Shown here in pieces: positions 18,125 to 26,983 of a DNA stretch of 64,000 nucleotides (position 1 is its first letter; the number at the start of each line of letters is the position of its first letter). Both the position numbers and the translations under genes were made by a program. A model generated the notes under the pieces. That model did not search any database, had not been told where the DNA came from, and worked only from the letters and a program-made list of their open reading frames with translations. Source of the stretch: Lacticaseibacillus paracasei subsp. paracasei (lineage in GTDB: Bacteria; Bacillota; Bacilli; Lactobacillales; Lactobacillaceae); assembly GCF_000829035.1 (NCBI RefSeq), contig NZ_AP012541.1:62001-126000 (forward strand), written 5' to 3'.

Positions 18125-18170
18125 ATTATAAATTCGCAGCGCTTTAATATGACATTTGTCATATTAAAGC
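18125..18170 (-). promoter_or_regulatory. promoter of the peptide ORF overlapped by a 30-bp perfect palindrome (likely Rgg operator)
   Basis: Positions 18141-18170 are a perfect inverted repeat with 13-bp arms GCTTTAATATGAC / GTCATATTAAAGC and a 4-nt spacer. On the minus strand a consensus TATAAT lies at 18125-18130, 18 nt from TGTCAT (18149-18154). The weak -35 therefore falls inside the palindrome, as expected for a regulator-dependent promoter. The divergent rgg ATG is 41 bp on the other side. Confidence 0.7.
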
Positions 18171-18211
18171 GTATACACATTTTCTTTCAATCCATAGAGA
18201 GGCTGTGATGA

Positions 18212-19102
18212 ATGATGCAAGACCCTAACATCGGTTCATACTTTCGTGAAATACGCAAACGAAGAAATTTACGAATAGAGGAAATACGCGGAAACTTGCA
18301 CCAATCCACTATTTCTCATTTTGAACGAGATCATGACGACATTACACTTCGTAACCTGCTTCAGATCCTCGAACCAACGTTCACAACACCTGAAGAGTTT
18401 TGCTTGCTTGTTGATGATCAAGATAGTTCAATCAACAGTATTCTCAAGAAAATTTCTGAACACTATGACAAACTGGATATTGATGGGTTAAAACATTTTT
18501 TAGCCGTTTTTAAGCGTTCAAACGCTATGACTCTCCCCGTTCGTTTAATCATCCTTATTGTTCAAAGCTGCTTGAATGAATTATCGGGAGAAAATCTTCT
18601 TCTCTCAAATGAAGACTGTGACTATGTACAGGATTATCCTCTTCAATCTGGTAAATGGTTCAGTTTCGAATATATTGTTTTTGGCAATCTTGCCCAATCA
18701 CTACCTGCTTCAGTCAATTTGCGGCTTTGGAAAAAGATGCTGACATCTTTTGATGAATTTCACTTGCCCACCTATGACGATTTACTCGTCAATATCTTGT
18801 ATAACGTTTCTGCCTCGTTTTTGAGTCAAAACGATTTGGCTTCGGCCACATACCTTACCGAGTCTCTTGATTTATCAAAATTAGATCATTACGTTCTTTA
18901 TGTGCGACATCATGTTGTTTTTTTGAAATTACTTTTGAAGTATCGGCAGGACCCAAAAGATTTGCAAAATATCGATCGTTTCAGAACCTTTCTTTTGGGC
19001 ACACAGATGGTTGATGAAACACTCTTTGACAAAAATATTGACGCCTTAAAGGCACTGGATGTTGACATTGATGTCATCTTGTCACCCGAAAGTGGCGTGT
19101 AA
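18212..19102 (+). CDS. Rgg/GadR/MutR-family transcriptional regulator
   Basis: The 296-residue protein has an N-terminal XRE-type helix-turn-helix (GSYFREIRKRRNLRIEEI...HQSTISHFERDHDDI). An all-helical C-terminal region of about 220 residues follows, the length and layout of Rgg regulators whose C-terminal repeat domain binds a peptide. GAGAGG lies 9 nt before the ATG. It is divergent from the 22-residue hydrophobic peptide ORF and has its own promoter region across the 30-bp palindrome. It probably controls the peptide, the small secreted protein and the ABC genes. Confidence 0.8.
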   Translation: MMQDPNIGSYFREIRKRRNLRIEEIRGNLHQSTISHFERDHDDITLRNLLQILEPTFTTPEEFCLLVDDQDSSINSILKKISEHYDKLDIDGLKHFLAVFKRSNAMTLPVRLIILIVQSCLNELSGENLLLSNEDCDYVQDYPLQSGKWFSFEYIVFGNLAQSLPASVNLRLWKKMLTSFDEFHLPTYDDLLVNILYNVSASFLSQNDLASATYLTESLDLSKLDHYVLYVRHHVVFLKLLLKYRQDPKDLQNIDRFRTFLLGTQMVDETLFDKNIDALKALDVDIDVILSPESGV

Positions 19103-19184
19103 CGGTTTCCCAGAAGTGTTACGTTGTATAAAAATGTTGCGCATGCCCTCTAGCTTGAATTACTTGTGCAAGAGAATGCAAAAA

Positions 19185-19219
19185 GCGCAACTTCATGTTG
19201 GCACTGAAGTTGCGCTGTG
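19185..19219. terminator. terminator between convergent rgg and pemK
   Basis: Perfect 11-bp stem GCGCAACTTCA (19185-19195) / TGAAGTTGCGC (19205-19215), with A-rich and T-rich flanks. It can serve both convergent genes. Confidence 0.75.
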
Positions 19220-19276
19220 TTTCTGATCCGAGTGTGAGTTGTTCATGATGAAATCAGCTACTTGAAAAACCTTTCG

Positions 19277-19675
19277 CTAGTTAAAGAGATCAGTGGCAGC
19301 CTGCTTAAGCTCTTTCACCAAAGAGGACTTGGCATGGCCCACTACTTCAAGATGGCAAGCGGCGGCATCATAAGTTGGTAACTGCCAAAGGACGATATTC
19401 CCTTTAACGCAGCTCTCGAAGTCAGCAAAAGGTTTTAACATTTCGTTCATGAAGTTATCTGATGAAGTCATGAACATACCAATGACCATTCCTGTTGCCT
19501 CGTTATAATCGTCATTTGATAGAACAATGAGTGGTCGCCGAATGTTGCCGTTATTGAAATTGTGACCTCCGTATTCTTTACCTAAATGCGGTTCAGCATC
19601 AACGAAAACAATGTCACCTTGTTTTGGCGTGTTCTGGTCATACTTCTTTACCTCTTGATGACTCTTCAGAAACAA
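19277..19675 (-). CDS. pemK: PemK/MazF-family mRNA-cleaving toxin
   Basis: The 132-residue protein has the MazF-fold start PKQGDIVFVDAEPHLGKEYGG, then RRPLIVLSNDDYN and MFMTSSDNF, and ends in a helix typical of PemK/MazF endoribonucleases. No ATG is available at the right place. A TTG at 19675 inside the antitoxin gene is the best start, giving a 38-nt overlap with pemI. Toxin translation would then be coupled to the antitoxin. Confidence in the family is high, in the exact start moderate. Confidence 0.88.
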   Translation of the reverse strand: MFLKSHQEVKKYDQNTPKQGDIVFVDAEPHLGKEYGGHNFNNGNIRRPLIVLSNDDYNEATGMVIGMFMTSSDNFMNEMLKPFADFESCVKGNIVLWQLPTYDAAACHLEVVGHAKSSLVKELKQAATDLFN

Positions 19676-19907
19676 TTCCGATCTCTTTTTTCATTGCTTT
19701 AAAATCAATCTTTTGAATAGCTTTCGTGTGCCACGGGTTAATTCGTTGTGGCTCATACTTTAACGTACCCTCATCATCAACCAGTAAAAGGTATTCTTGC
19801 CCCTCGTTAACGCCAGCATCGGCAGGTACTGTTAAACTTAGCGAGTTGCCAGATCGTCTAGTGGTAAAACGACCTAGTACGCGATCATGACGCTTCTTTG
19901 TATCCAT
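19638..19907 (-). CDS. pemI: PemI/MazE-like antitoxin
   Basis: The 89-residue protein contains an AbrB-like swapped-hairpin start (GRFTTRRSGNSLSLTVPADAG), as in MazE/PemI DNA-binding antitoxins. An acidic, flexible C-terminal part, which in this family wraps around the toxin, follows. It precedes and overlaps pemK. The pair is chromosomal and lies between the Rgg locus and dapB; it probably represses its own promoter. Confidence 0.85.
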   Translation of the reverse strand: MDTKKRHDRVLGRFTTRRSGNSLSLTVPADAGVNEGQEYLLLVDDEGTLKYEPQRINPWHTKAIQKIDFKAMKKEIGIVSEESSRGKEV

Positions 19908-20027
19908 TAAGATCCCTCCCGTAAGTACAAGTATATACGGACGTGTAAATGACCTTACGATTAACCATGGTTACTGATTTGGTGATTTATCAAAAATCCA
20001 GACACGAACGATTGGCCATACAGAAAT

Positions 20028-20056
20028 AAAAAAACGCGCTGATGTGCGCGTCTTTT
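20028..20056 (-). terminator. terminator of the dap arm
   Basis: ACGCGC (20034-20039) and GCGCGT (20046-20051) form a stem just after the dapB stop. On the minus strand a run of seven T follows. Confidence 0.75.
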
Positions 20057-20824
20057 CTATAAAAAGTTCTCCAACCCAACAACCAATTCATCAGCCGTTT
20101 GTACCTTACTAATCGCGACTGCGACGCCTTGCATGAAGCTTTGGCGCTCGAAGGAGTCTTGGCGGATGGTGAGGGCTTCACCAGGGCCGCCGAAGAGGAC
20201 TTGTTCGTGGGCAATGTAGCCGGGTAGGCGAACGGCGTGGATCGGGACGTCATCGACACGTTGGCCGCGGGCGTCATTGTCGATGGTTGGCAATGGCTTT
20301 TGGGTACGTCCGGCGGCGATTTTGTGGGCGGTGGCGATGGCGGTGCCAGAAGGGGCATCGGCTTTGTCCTGATGATGCATTTCGATGATCTCGGCATCAG
20401 GGAAGTAGGCAGCAGCTGCTTGCGCAAATTTCATCAAAAGAACGGCTGAGAGGCCGAAGTTCGGGGCGATCAAGCCACCAAGATGTTTGGCGTTAGCAAG
20501 TTTGATCAGTCGTTCCTGATTGGCAGGGTCCATGCCGCTGGTGCCGACGATTGGATGGATGCCGGCATTGATGGCAGCTTCAATGTTGGCAGCAACGGCG
20601 CTGGGATTGGTGAAGTCGACCCAGACATCTGCCACGTGTGCATGAAGCTGGTCATAGGTGTTGAGTACTTGCACGTTGGCAGGCAAGTTGTAACTTTCTG
20701 GATTAAGATCGGTGATTTTAGGGTCGAAAACGGCACTTAATGCGAAGTCTTGATGTGACTGAACCATTTTGACTGTTTTCTGACCCATGGCACCACGAAA
20801 ACCGGCAACAAGAACCTGAATCAT
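20057..20824 (-). CDS. dapB: 4-hydroxy-tetrahydrodipicolinate reductase
   Basis: DapB reduces hydroxy-tetrahydrodipicolinate with NAD(P)H in lysine and cell-wall diaminopimelate synthesis. The 255-residue protein starts with the nucleotide-binding GFRGAMGQ, has VDFTNPSA and VGTSG in the middle and the catalytic EMHHQDKADAPSGTA region. The usual length is about 250-270. Its ATG overlaps the dapA stop as ATGA. Last gene of the operon, followed by a terminator. Confidence 0.95.
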   Translation of the reverse strand: MIQVLVAGFRGAMGQKTVKMVQSHQDFALSAVFDPKITDLNPESYNLPANVQVLNTYDQLHAHVADVWVDFTNPSAVAANIEAAINAGIHPIVGTSGMDPANQERLIKLANAKHLGGLIAPNFGLSAVLLMKFAQAAAAYFPDAEIIEMHHQDKADAPSGTAIATAHKIAAGRTQKPLPTIDNDARGQRVDDVPIHAVRLPGYIAHEQVLFGGPGEALTIRQDSFERQSFMQGVAVAISKVQTADELVVGLENFL

Positions 20825-21726
20825 GCGAGCACCTCCGCTTCAATGGCTGATAGTTCTGGCACGCCCAGTAGATGGGCGAGTTCCTGCTGTTGGCTGGCGT
20901 TCAGGGGTAGTAACGGCAAACGTGGGCTGCCGACTTGAAAGCCTAGCGCATTGAGTGCAGCTTTGGTTGGCGCAGGGGATGGGAAATGGAATAGAGCCGC
21001 CATTTTTGGCAACAGTTGACGTTGCAAGGCGGCGACTGTGGTGATGTCGCCACGATCGAGTGCGGCGTACATTTCACGGATACTGTGGGCGTAAAGATGG
21101 GCTGCAACGGAAATGACTCCCATCCCACCGAGTGTCTTGATGTTGAGTGCCTGAGCGTCTTCGCCTGTCCAAACGTTGAAAGCGTCGTGCTTGGTACGGT
21201 CAATGATGTCACTCAAGGCAGGGAGGCTGCCGCATTGCTTGATGCCTTGAATCATGGGATTTTGCGCCAGTGTCGCAACGGTTGCTGGTAACATATCAAC
21301 ACCGGTGCGGCCTGGAATGTTGTAAATGACGATCGGCTTCTGCGCCGCTGCAGCAACGGCTGTGTAATGGGCGATCATACCGTTTTGATCTGGCTTGTTG
21401 TAATAAGGGACAACAACCAAGGTGGCATCAATACCGGCAATGCCGCCAACTTCATGAGTGAAGGCGGCGGTTTCTTTGGTGTTGTTAGAACCAGAATTAG
21501 CAATCACAAGTGCGCGGCCATGAACCATATCGGCGAAGCGGGTATAAAGCGTGATTTTTTCTGGATGACTGAGTGTTGGTCCCTCGCCGGTGGTAGCACC
21601 GACGACAAAACCGTCAGTACCTTCTGCGATTAAATGATCGACAAGTCGCTGCATGACGCCATAGTCAATTTCGTCGCGATCATTGAATGGCGTCACAATC
21701 GCGGTGATCAGTTCTGCTTTTTGCAT
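20821..21726 (-). CDS. dapA: 4-hydroxy-tetrahydrodipicolinate synthase
   Basis: DapA condenses pyruvate with aspartate semialdehyde through a Schiff-base lysine. The 301-residue protein shows GATTGEGPTLSHPEK, VPYYNKPDQNGM with the catalytic Tyr, YNIPGRTG and the Lys region GIKQCG. AGGAGG precedes the ATG. Between it and dapL lie a palindromic repeat and a 1566-bp insertion sequence. It may therefore be cut off from the L-box promoter and rely on read-through or a local promoter. Confidence 0.95.
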   Translation of the reverse strand: MQKAELITAIVTPFNDRDEIDYGVMQRLVDHLIAEGTDGFVVGATTGEGPTLSHPEKITLYTRFADMVHGRALVIANSGSNNTKETAAFTHEVGGIAGIDATLVVVPYYNKPDQNGMIAHYTAVAAAAQKPIVIYNIPGRTGVDMLPATVATLAQNPMIQGIKQCGSLPALSDIIDRTKHDAFNVWTGEDAQALNIKTLGGMGVISVAAHLYAHSIREMYAALDRGDITTVAALQRQLLPKMAALFHFPSPAPTKAALNALGFQVGSPRLPLLPLNASQQQELAHLLGVPELSAIEAEVLA

Positions 21727-21741
21727 GATGACCCTCCTATA

Positions 21742-21832
21742 AACGCGCTACCCAGTCCAGAAACCTACACATAAGGACCTTGGCCGCAATGGCCACTTAT
21801 GTTCCGGTTTCTACCCGCGCCAGTTCGCGCTC
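21742..21832. repeat. palindromic repeat family A, copy upstream of dapA
   Basis: A 91-bp palindrome whose arms are CCAGAAACCTACACATAAGG and its near-complement CACTTATGTTCCGGTTTCT, and whose outer part CGCGCCAGTTCGCGCTC matches the copies at 5915, 26984 and the half-copy at 2857. It lies in the dapA leader, 15 bp from the ATG, and 12 bp from the target duplication of the IS. Confidence 0.75.
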
Positions 21833-21847
21833 TGTCTTAATGTAACT

Positions 21848-23413
21848 AGTGGCTGGTGAATTAGGTAACATTCCGGCTACCTGAAACGTGAATTTGATAG
21901 TGAATTAAGATGGATTCCTGCTTATATTTTACAAAAATCAAAATTGGTCCATTAAAAAGCCTTAATAGCATCTTTAGATTGGCTAGATTGATCGCAATAT
22001 CAATCGTCACTGCGATGCTGGCTACCGTTTTAGTCCGCACCAATGAAAGGCCCAAAGGGCCTTTCATGAAGGCAAAACCGCGTTCAATTTTCCCGCGCCG
22101 CTTCTCTGCGTCACGATCAACTTGCCGCTGCTTAGCATCCATCTTTTTAGGCTTACGTCCTAAACGTGGTCCCGACAACCTAATGCCTAGTCGTTGACAG
22201 AGCTGACGATTCTCGCGGGTACGATAAAGTGTGTCAGCTAAGATTTCATCGGGATAATAACCATGCACGTCGAAATAATGATCGATGGTTGTTGCTAAAT
22301 CTTGGCTTTCATTGAACGCCTTAAAATCAAATCGTTCGATATCGATCATGCCATCGGCAATTGAAGCATCAATCTTGGGACCAAATTCGGTTCGTTGTTT
22401 GGCTTTACCACGGTTAATCGGGCGAATCCACGGTTGTGCCAAGCTAACAATCCGTCCTGGGACCCGATGGGTCCGATTTTCATACATGAACATTTGCTGG
22501 TCAAGAAGTTCACGAATCACAGCCAATCGTTTGGTTTGCCTTTCGTTAAGAGAGGCACCGTGGGCCAACAGCACATCGATATAACGTAGATCACGTCGGA
22601 CATACTGGAGCTGTACTTTGATCTGCTTGCGTGTTTCCTTAGCCCAACGCCGCGGTTTTCTAGCAAAAGCGGTCCACTTAGCTTTTGCTTCACGTTTGTA
22701 GGTTCGTGGAGGCTTGATTTGCAACTGATGAGCCATGTCTAATAACATTTCTTCTAGATTGAGCCGAGCTTGATTTAGCAGCGAAGTATCTTGTGGAAAA
22801 CGAATTTCAATTGGCACCGCAGTAGCGTCTGTGATCAAGACACGGAGCTCATCATCTGGCAATAAACTTTGGATTTGTTCGCGCAAGGTATCACTGATGA
22901 TATTTCGCACTAGTTCCGTTATTTGACCCATGCGTCGTCTAAAATAAACCAAGGTTGAGTGGTTGAACGGCAGGTCGGTTGTGTAGGTGTCTAGCCCGAT
23001 AAAGTACTGGTAAGCCGGGGTATCACGAATAGCGGTAACGACCGAACGGTCGGTTAGATGTTCTGCTTGCTTGATCAAACTGGCACCGTAAAGCAGACGA
23101 AAGGGTTTAGCAGCGCGCCCACCCATCTCAGTAAAAAGAAGTTGATAGGCTTCATCGAGCTGTTGCCACGGGAGCATGTCGGCTAATTGAACCCACTCAT
23201 TGTCGGAAGAAAGTGGCACACCAAGGCCGTTGTTAAAGGATTGAAATGACAATTGGGTAGCACGATGTCGATAAGCCATGATGGTTTCCTCCAGGAAAAA
23301 TAAAAAGTGCAAGGAAAACAGGGGTTAGCCCATGTTTACTTTGCACTAATTATAATCTTTACTATTCTTTGATGCCAATAAAGCTTGCAGTTATGCTGCT
23401 TTCACCAGCCACT
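21848..23413 (-). mobile_element. IS5-type insertion sequence between dapL and dapA
   Basis: The element is 1566 bp, bounded by the inverted repeat AGTGGCTGGTGAA at 21848-21860 and its complement at 23401-23413. It is flanked by the direct repeat AACT (21844-21847 and 23414-23417). The transposase is codirectional with the dap genes. Family (IS5 or IS1182) is judged from the transposase motifs only. Confidence 0.85.
21861..23279 (-). CDS. IS5/IS1182-type DDE transposase
   Basis: The 472-residue protein starts MAYRHRATQLSFQSF. An N-terminal DUF772-like region contains LPFNHSTLVYFRRRMG. Acidic residues fitting the DDE triad lie in LITDATAVP, PDEILADTLYRTREN and EKRRGKIERGFAFMKG. It is full length and looks functional. 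The ATG at 23279 has an upstream GGAGG and is preferred over an earlier in-frame Met. Confidence 0.85.
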   Translation of the reverse strand: MAYRHRATQLSFQSFNNGLGVPLSSDNEWVQLADMLPWQQLDEAYQLLFTEMGGRAAKPFRLLYGASLIKQAEHLTDRSVVTAIRDTPAYQYFIGLDTYTTDLPFNHSTLVYFRRRMGQITELVRNIISDTLREQIQSLLPDDELRVLITDATAVPIEIRFPQDTSLLNQARLNLEEMLLDMAHQLQIKPPRTYKREAKAKWTAFARKPRRWAKETRKQIKVQLQYVRRDLRYIDVLLAHGASLNERQTKRLAVIRELLDQQMFMYENRTHRVPGRIVSLAQPWIRPINRGKAKQRTEFGPKIDASIADGMIDIERFDFKAFNESQDLATTIDHYFDVHGYYPDEILADTLYRTRENRQLCQRLGIRLSGPRLGRKPKKMDAKQRQVDRDAEKRRGKIERGFAFMKGPLGLSLVRTKTVASIAVTIDIAINLANLKMLLRLFNGPILIFVKYKQESILIHYQIHVSGSRNVT

Positions 23414-23439
23414 AACTACTAATGATAATTTGTGCTGGC

Positions 23440-24591
23440 TTACACTTTTTCAAGCATTCGATGTTCAAGAAAGTGCACAACGGCGGTGACACCGGGCACG
23501 AGTGCGGCTTCGTCAGGTGAAAAGTCGGCTGCATGTAGTTGTGAGTCAGGGTCATTGACGCCTAGCCAGAACATGGTGCCAGGAATCTTATTTAATAGGT
23601 AGCCAAAATCCTCACCTGTCATGACAGGCTTTGTATCAACAAATGTCACGTCAGGATCATCTTTCATCACTTGAATAAAGTCTTTGGTGAGTTTGTCATT
23701 ATTTTCAACGGGATAGTAGCCGCCTTGGTTCAAGGCAACTTTGACTTGGCAGTTAAAACTGGCGGCAATGCCTTGACCGATGTCACGGATTCGTTGTTGC
23801 AGAAAGTCAATCTGCTGCTGGGTGAAACCGCGTAAAGTGCCTTCGAGATGCGCCCTGCCAGCAATGACATTGCGGATCGTACCTGCGCGCATCAAGCCAA
23901 AAGTAATCACGGCGCTGTCGGTTGGTCCGACATTACGGGCAACGACCGTTTGAATCTGACTGATGAAGCTTGCCGCCGCGACGATCATGTCATTGGCATT
24001 TTGCGGCAAGGCAGCATGACCGCTTTTGCCGATGAGGTCAACGTTGATTTCGGTTGTGCCGGCAAAAAGGGTGCCGAGGCGTGTGCTGATCGTCCCAGCC
24101 GGTAGATCTGGGCGATCATGCAGGCCATAAAACTCATCAATGTGCCAATCGCCGGTGAATGCGCCCATATCGTAGGCGAGCTTGCCGCCATTTTTACTTT
24201 CCTCGGCTGGTTGGAAGAAAAAGATGAGGTTATCTTTTGGTTGATGTTCAGCAAAATAACTGAGGATGCCGAGGGCGACAGTCATGTGGATATCATGTCC
24301 GCAAGCGTGCGCGATGCCGGAATGCTTAGAGGCAAATGGCAACCCGGTTTTTTCGGTAACCGGTAACGCATCGATATCGGTCCGATAGCCAATCGTACGC
24401 TGCGGATCGCGCCCTTGGACCTTGACGAGTAAAGCGGTTGGCAGGTCTGGCAAGGTGCGGATGGTGAGATATGTTTGGGGCAGCCCTTGAATGGTTTTTA
24501 GCAATAAGGCGTGCGTTTCTTTTTCCTGCAAGGCTAGTTCGGGGATTTGATGGAGTTGGCGGCGAAGGGTGATGAGGTCAGCTTCCTTCAT
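23440..24591 (-). CDS. dapL: N-acetyldiaminopimelate deacetylase
   Basis: The 383-residue M20-family metallopeptidase shows RRQLHQIPEL at the start, GYRTDIDALPV, the metal-binding HACGHDIHM and the EES motif of the active site (FFQPAEESKNGG). In the acetylase branch of lysine synthesis it removes acetate from N-acetyl-diaminopimelate. The start at 24591 (MKEADLITL) is 7 nt after the dapD stop. It is assigned to this step rather than to a generic amidohydrolase because of its place after dapD. The aminotransferase of the same branch is not in the window. Confidence 0.9.
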   Translation of the reverse strand: MKEADLITLRRQLHQIPELALQEKETHALLLKTIQGLPQTYLTIRTLPDLPTALLVKVQGRDPQRTIGYRTDIDALPVTEKTGLPFASKHSGIAHACGHDIHMTVALGILSYFAEHQPKDNLIFFFQPAEESKNGGKLAYDMGAFTGDWHIDEFYGLHDRPDLPAGTISTRLGTLFAGTTEINVDLIGKSGHAALPQNANDMIVAAASFISQIQTVVARNVGPTDSAVITFGLMRAGTIRNVIAGRAHLEGTLRGFTQQQIDFLQQRIRDIGQGIAASFNCQVKVALNQGGYYPVENNDKLTKDFIQVMKDDPDVTFVDTKPVMTGEDFGYLLNKIPGTMFWLGVNDPDSQLHAADFSPDEAALVPGVTAVVHFLEHRMLEKV

Positions 24592-24598
24592 TAATAAG

Positions 24599-25303
24599 TC
24601 ACAGCTTTCTGAGTTCGTCGAGTAGGACGGTTTTGGCTTCGGTTTGGTCATTCACTTGTTTGATGACTTTCGCAGGAACACCAGCGACTACGGTGTGCGC
24701 GGGAACATCGTTAATGACAACCGCGCCAGCAGCAATAACCGCGCCTTCACCGACTGTGGTGCCTTCGAGGACAACGGCATTGGCGCCGATCATGACGTGA
24801 TCACCAATCGTGACGGGCTTAGCTGAAGGTGGCTCCACAACCCCGGCGAGCACGGTGCCAGCGCCGATATGGCAGTGCTTGCCGACGATTGCCCGGCCAC
24901 CAAGGACCGCTCCCATGTCAATCATGGTGCCAGCACCGATTTCTGCACCAATGTTGATAATCGCGCCCATCATGATCACCGCATTGTCGCCAATAAGCAC
25001 CTGATCACGAATAATGGCGCCAGGTTCAATGCGCGCATTAGCCGCCTTGATATCCAGCAATGGAACCCCGGTGTTGCGGCCGGCGGTTTCAACATAATAG
25101 TCATCTAACTTGGCTTTTTTCAAAATGGGTTTAATTTCTGCCCAGTCGCCAATCACGGTGCCGGTATGTTTACCGATGAAAGCATGAACGCTTTTGGGGA
25201 AATGCAGCTCGCTTAGTTTGCCCTTGAGATAAACCTTAACTGGGGTGGTTTTTTTGCTATTAGCGATGGTGGAAATAATTTTTTGAGTATCTAACTGTGC
25301 CAT
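24599..25303 (-). CDS. dapD: 2,3,4,5-tetrahydropyridine-2,6-dicarboxylate N-acetyltransferase
   Basis: The 234-residue protein is a left-handed beta-helix acyltransferase with hexapeptide repeats ([16 protein letters not shown]..., [36 protein letters not shown]). The N-terminal part has the DapH-type sequence [12 protein letters not shown]. The length of about 235 marks the acetyl-using form (also called DapH) rather than the succinyl-using DapD. AGGAGG lies upstream of the ATG at 25303, and lysA ends 10 nt before. Confidence 0.93.
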   Translation of the reverse strand: MAQLDTQKIISTIANSKKTTPVKVYLKGKLSELHFPKSVHAFIGKHTGTVIGDWAEIKPILKKAKLDDYYVETAGRNTGVPLLDIKAANARIEPGAIIRDQVLIGDNAVIMMGAIINIGAEIGAGTMIDMGAVLGGRAIVGKHCHIGAGTVLAGVVEPPSAKPVTIGDHVMIGANAVVLEGTTVGEGAVIAAGAVVINDVPAHTVVAGVPAKVIKQVNDQTEAKTVLLDELRKL

Positions 25304-25313
25304 AATCGGCCTC

Positions 25314-26660
25314 CTATTTGGTTGCGGCAGTGGCGTCGGTTTGAGCTGGAGCAGGCTGCTCAGTTGGTGCGGCGTAATGTAAGTCATTTTTAATGAGATC
25401 AGCATCGGTTTCGCGGGTCACGACCAACTGGGCTTGGCCATTTTCCACGAAAACAACGGCGGGTCGCGGATTGCGATTGTAGTTGGATGCCATTGAGTAG
25501 CCGTATGCGCCAGTGTCAAAAACAACAACGACATCGCCTGATGTGGTGGTGGGCAGCGGTGCATCATCGATCAAAATATCGCCGGATTCGCAATACTTGC
25601 CGACCAAGTGGACATGTTCAGCTGGCGCAGCATTTGGCTGGTCGGCTAAAACGGCCGTGTAGGTTGCTTGATACAAGGCGGGACGAATATTGTCGCCCAT
25701 GCCGCCGTCAACGGCAACGTATGGCCGCAATCCCGGGACATCTTTACGGCTGCCAACGGTATAGAGACTGTAGCCGGCCGGCCCGACAATCGAACGGCCG
25801 GGTTCAATCCAGATGGCTGGTAACGGCCAGTTAAGCGTTTGACTTTGTGATTTCAAGGTTGCCAGAATTGCCTTAACAAAGGCTTCTGGTGGCAGCGGAT
25901 CGTCTTGCTTGGTATAAGCAATGCCGAAGCCGCCGCCAACGTTCAGGACTTTGGGGATGAAGCCGAATTGCTGATGCCAGTTATTAAGGACATGCAGCAG
26001 CTTTTGGGTAACGGCTTCGAAGCCTGCCACTTCAAAGATCTGGGAGCCAATGTGGGCGTGGATGCCAAGCAGGTTGAGATGATCGTCGGCTAAAATGCGC
26101 TTGGCGGCTTCATCTGCTTGACCACTAGCGAGATCGAAACCGAATTTACTGTCGGTTTGGCCTGTCTGGTCATAGGCATGTGTGTGCGCGCTGATACCAG
26201 GGGCGACACGGATTAAAACGTCCTGTTGACCAACGGTGGCACCTAAAAGGTCATCAAGGAGATCCAGTTCGTGAAAATTGTCCACAATGATGGTGCCAAC
26301 CCCGGCATCCAATGCTTGTGTCAGTTCAGCTTTGCTTTTGTTGTTGCCATGAAAACTGACCGCCGCCGTTGGAAAGTCGGCTGCCTGAGCGGTGTAAAGT
26401 TCACCGCCGGACACCACGTCAACGTGCGCGCCTTCTGACTTGGCGACTTCGTACATCGCAATGGTCGCAAAGGCTTTGGAGGCATAACTGACGGCATATG
26501 ACACATCTGCTTCTTCAAAAACACGTTTAAATGCGCGAATTTGCTGGCGAATGGCGCCAACATCGTACACATAAAGTGGGGTTTGAAATGTTCGGGCCAA
26601 CTGGCTGGCAGCGACCCCGCCGATGGTTAACTGGCCTTCATGATTTGTGGCAAAATCCAT
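25314..26660 (-). CDS. lysA: diaminopimelate decarboxylase
   Basis: LysA makes lysine from meso-diaminopimelate with PLP. The 448-residue protein has the PLP lysine in [14 protein letters not shown], the glycine-rich phosphate loop NVGGGFG, the EPGRS motif and CESGD with the catalytic Cys. The ATG at 26660 has GGGAGG upstream. First gene of the operon, directly after an L-box riboswitch, which fits its place as the step that makes lysine. Confidence 0.95.
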   Translation of the reverse strand: MDFATNHEGQLTIGGVAASQLARTFQTPLYVYDVGAIRQQIRAFKRVFEEADVSYAVSYASKAFATIAMYEVAKSEGAHVDVVSGGELYTAQAADFPTAAVSFHGNNKSKAELTQALDAGVGTIIVDNFHELDLLDDLLGATVGQQDVLIRVAPGISAHTHAYDQTGQTDSKFGFDLASGQADEAAKRILADDHLNLLGIHAHIGSQIFEVAGFEAVTQKLLHVLNNWHQQFGFIPKVLNVGGGFGIAYTKQDDPLPPEAFVKAILATLKSQSQTLNWPLPAIWIEPGRSIVGPAGYSLYTVGSRKDVPGLRPYVAVDGGMGDNIRPALYQATYTAVLADQPNAAPAEHVHLVGKYCESGDILIDDAPLPTTTSGDVVVVFDTGAYGYSMASNYNRNPRPAVVFVENGQAQLVVTRETDADLIKNDLHYAAPTEQPAPAQTDATAATK

Positions 26661-26703
26661 AAGTTCATCCTCCCGAATTTGGCAGGGCGATGGCAAACGA
26701 AAA

Positions 26704-26939
26704 GGGATCCTTTTGTTTGGCCACGCGTCAAACAAAAAGATCCCAACTTGCAATCTACTTGAATGATAGCGCCCCGCTTAGGTTTCTAAGCGACAGTACA
26801 GGATTTGTTCAATCCTGGCCCAACAGGCTTGCCGATCCCGGCGCGCCCATTTCGGCAACCGCCCCTTTGGCTTGATGTCATCACGAAGGATCCCGCTCGA
26901 TCAAGCTACTCATGTTGGTTGCAACCTCTATCTGTTTGT
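26704..26939 (-). promoter_or_regulatory. lysine riboswitch (L-box) controlling lysA
   Basis: On the minus strand the leader contains AGATAGAGGTTGCAACC, CATGAGTAGC, AAGGGGCGGTTGCCGAA, TTGGGCCAGG and the closing ACTGTCGC. This is the order of conserved blocks of the L-box aptamer (about 26790-26936). It is followed by a hairpin GGGATC...GATCCC with inner TTTTGTTTG/CAAACAAAA (26704-26744) ending in CTTTT. Known mechanism: bound lysine favours the terminator. Confidence 0.93.
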
Positions 26940-26945
26940 CACCAG

Positions 26946-26973
26946 CCTATAATAAAAAGACGTGGACGTCAAA
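26946..26973 (-). promoter_or_regulatory. promoter of the lysA operon
   Basis: On the minus strand TTTGAC (26968-26973) and TATAGG (26946-26951) are 16 nt apart, just upstream of the riboswitch. Confidence 0.55.
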
Positions 26974-26983
26974 TAAATAATGA

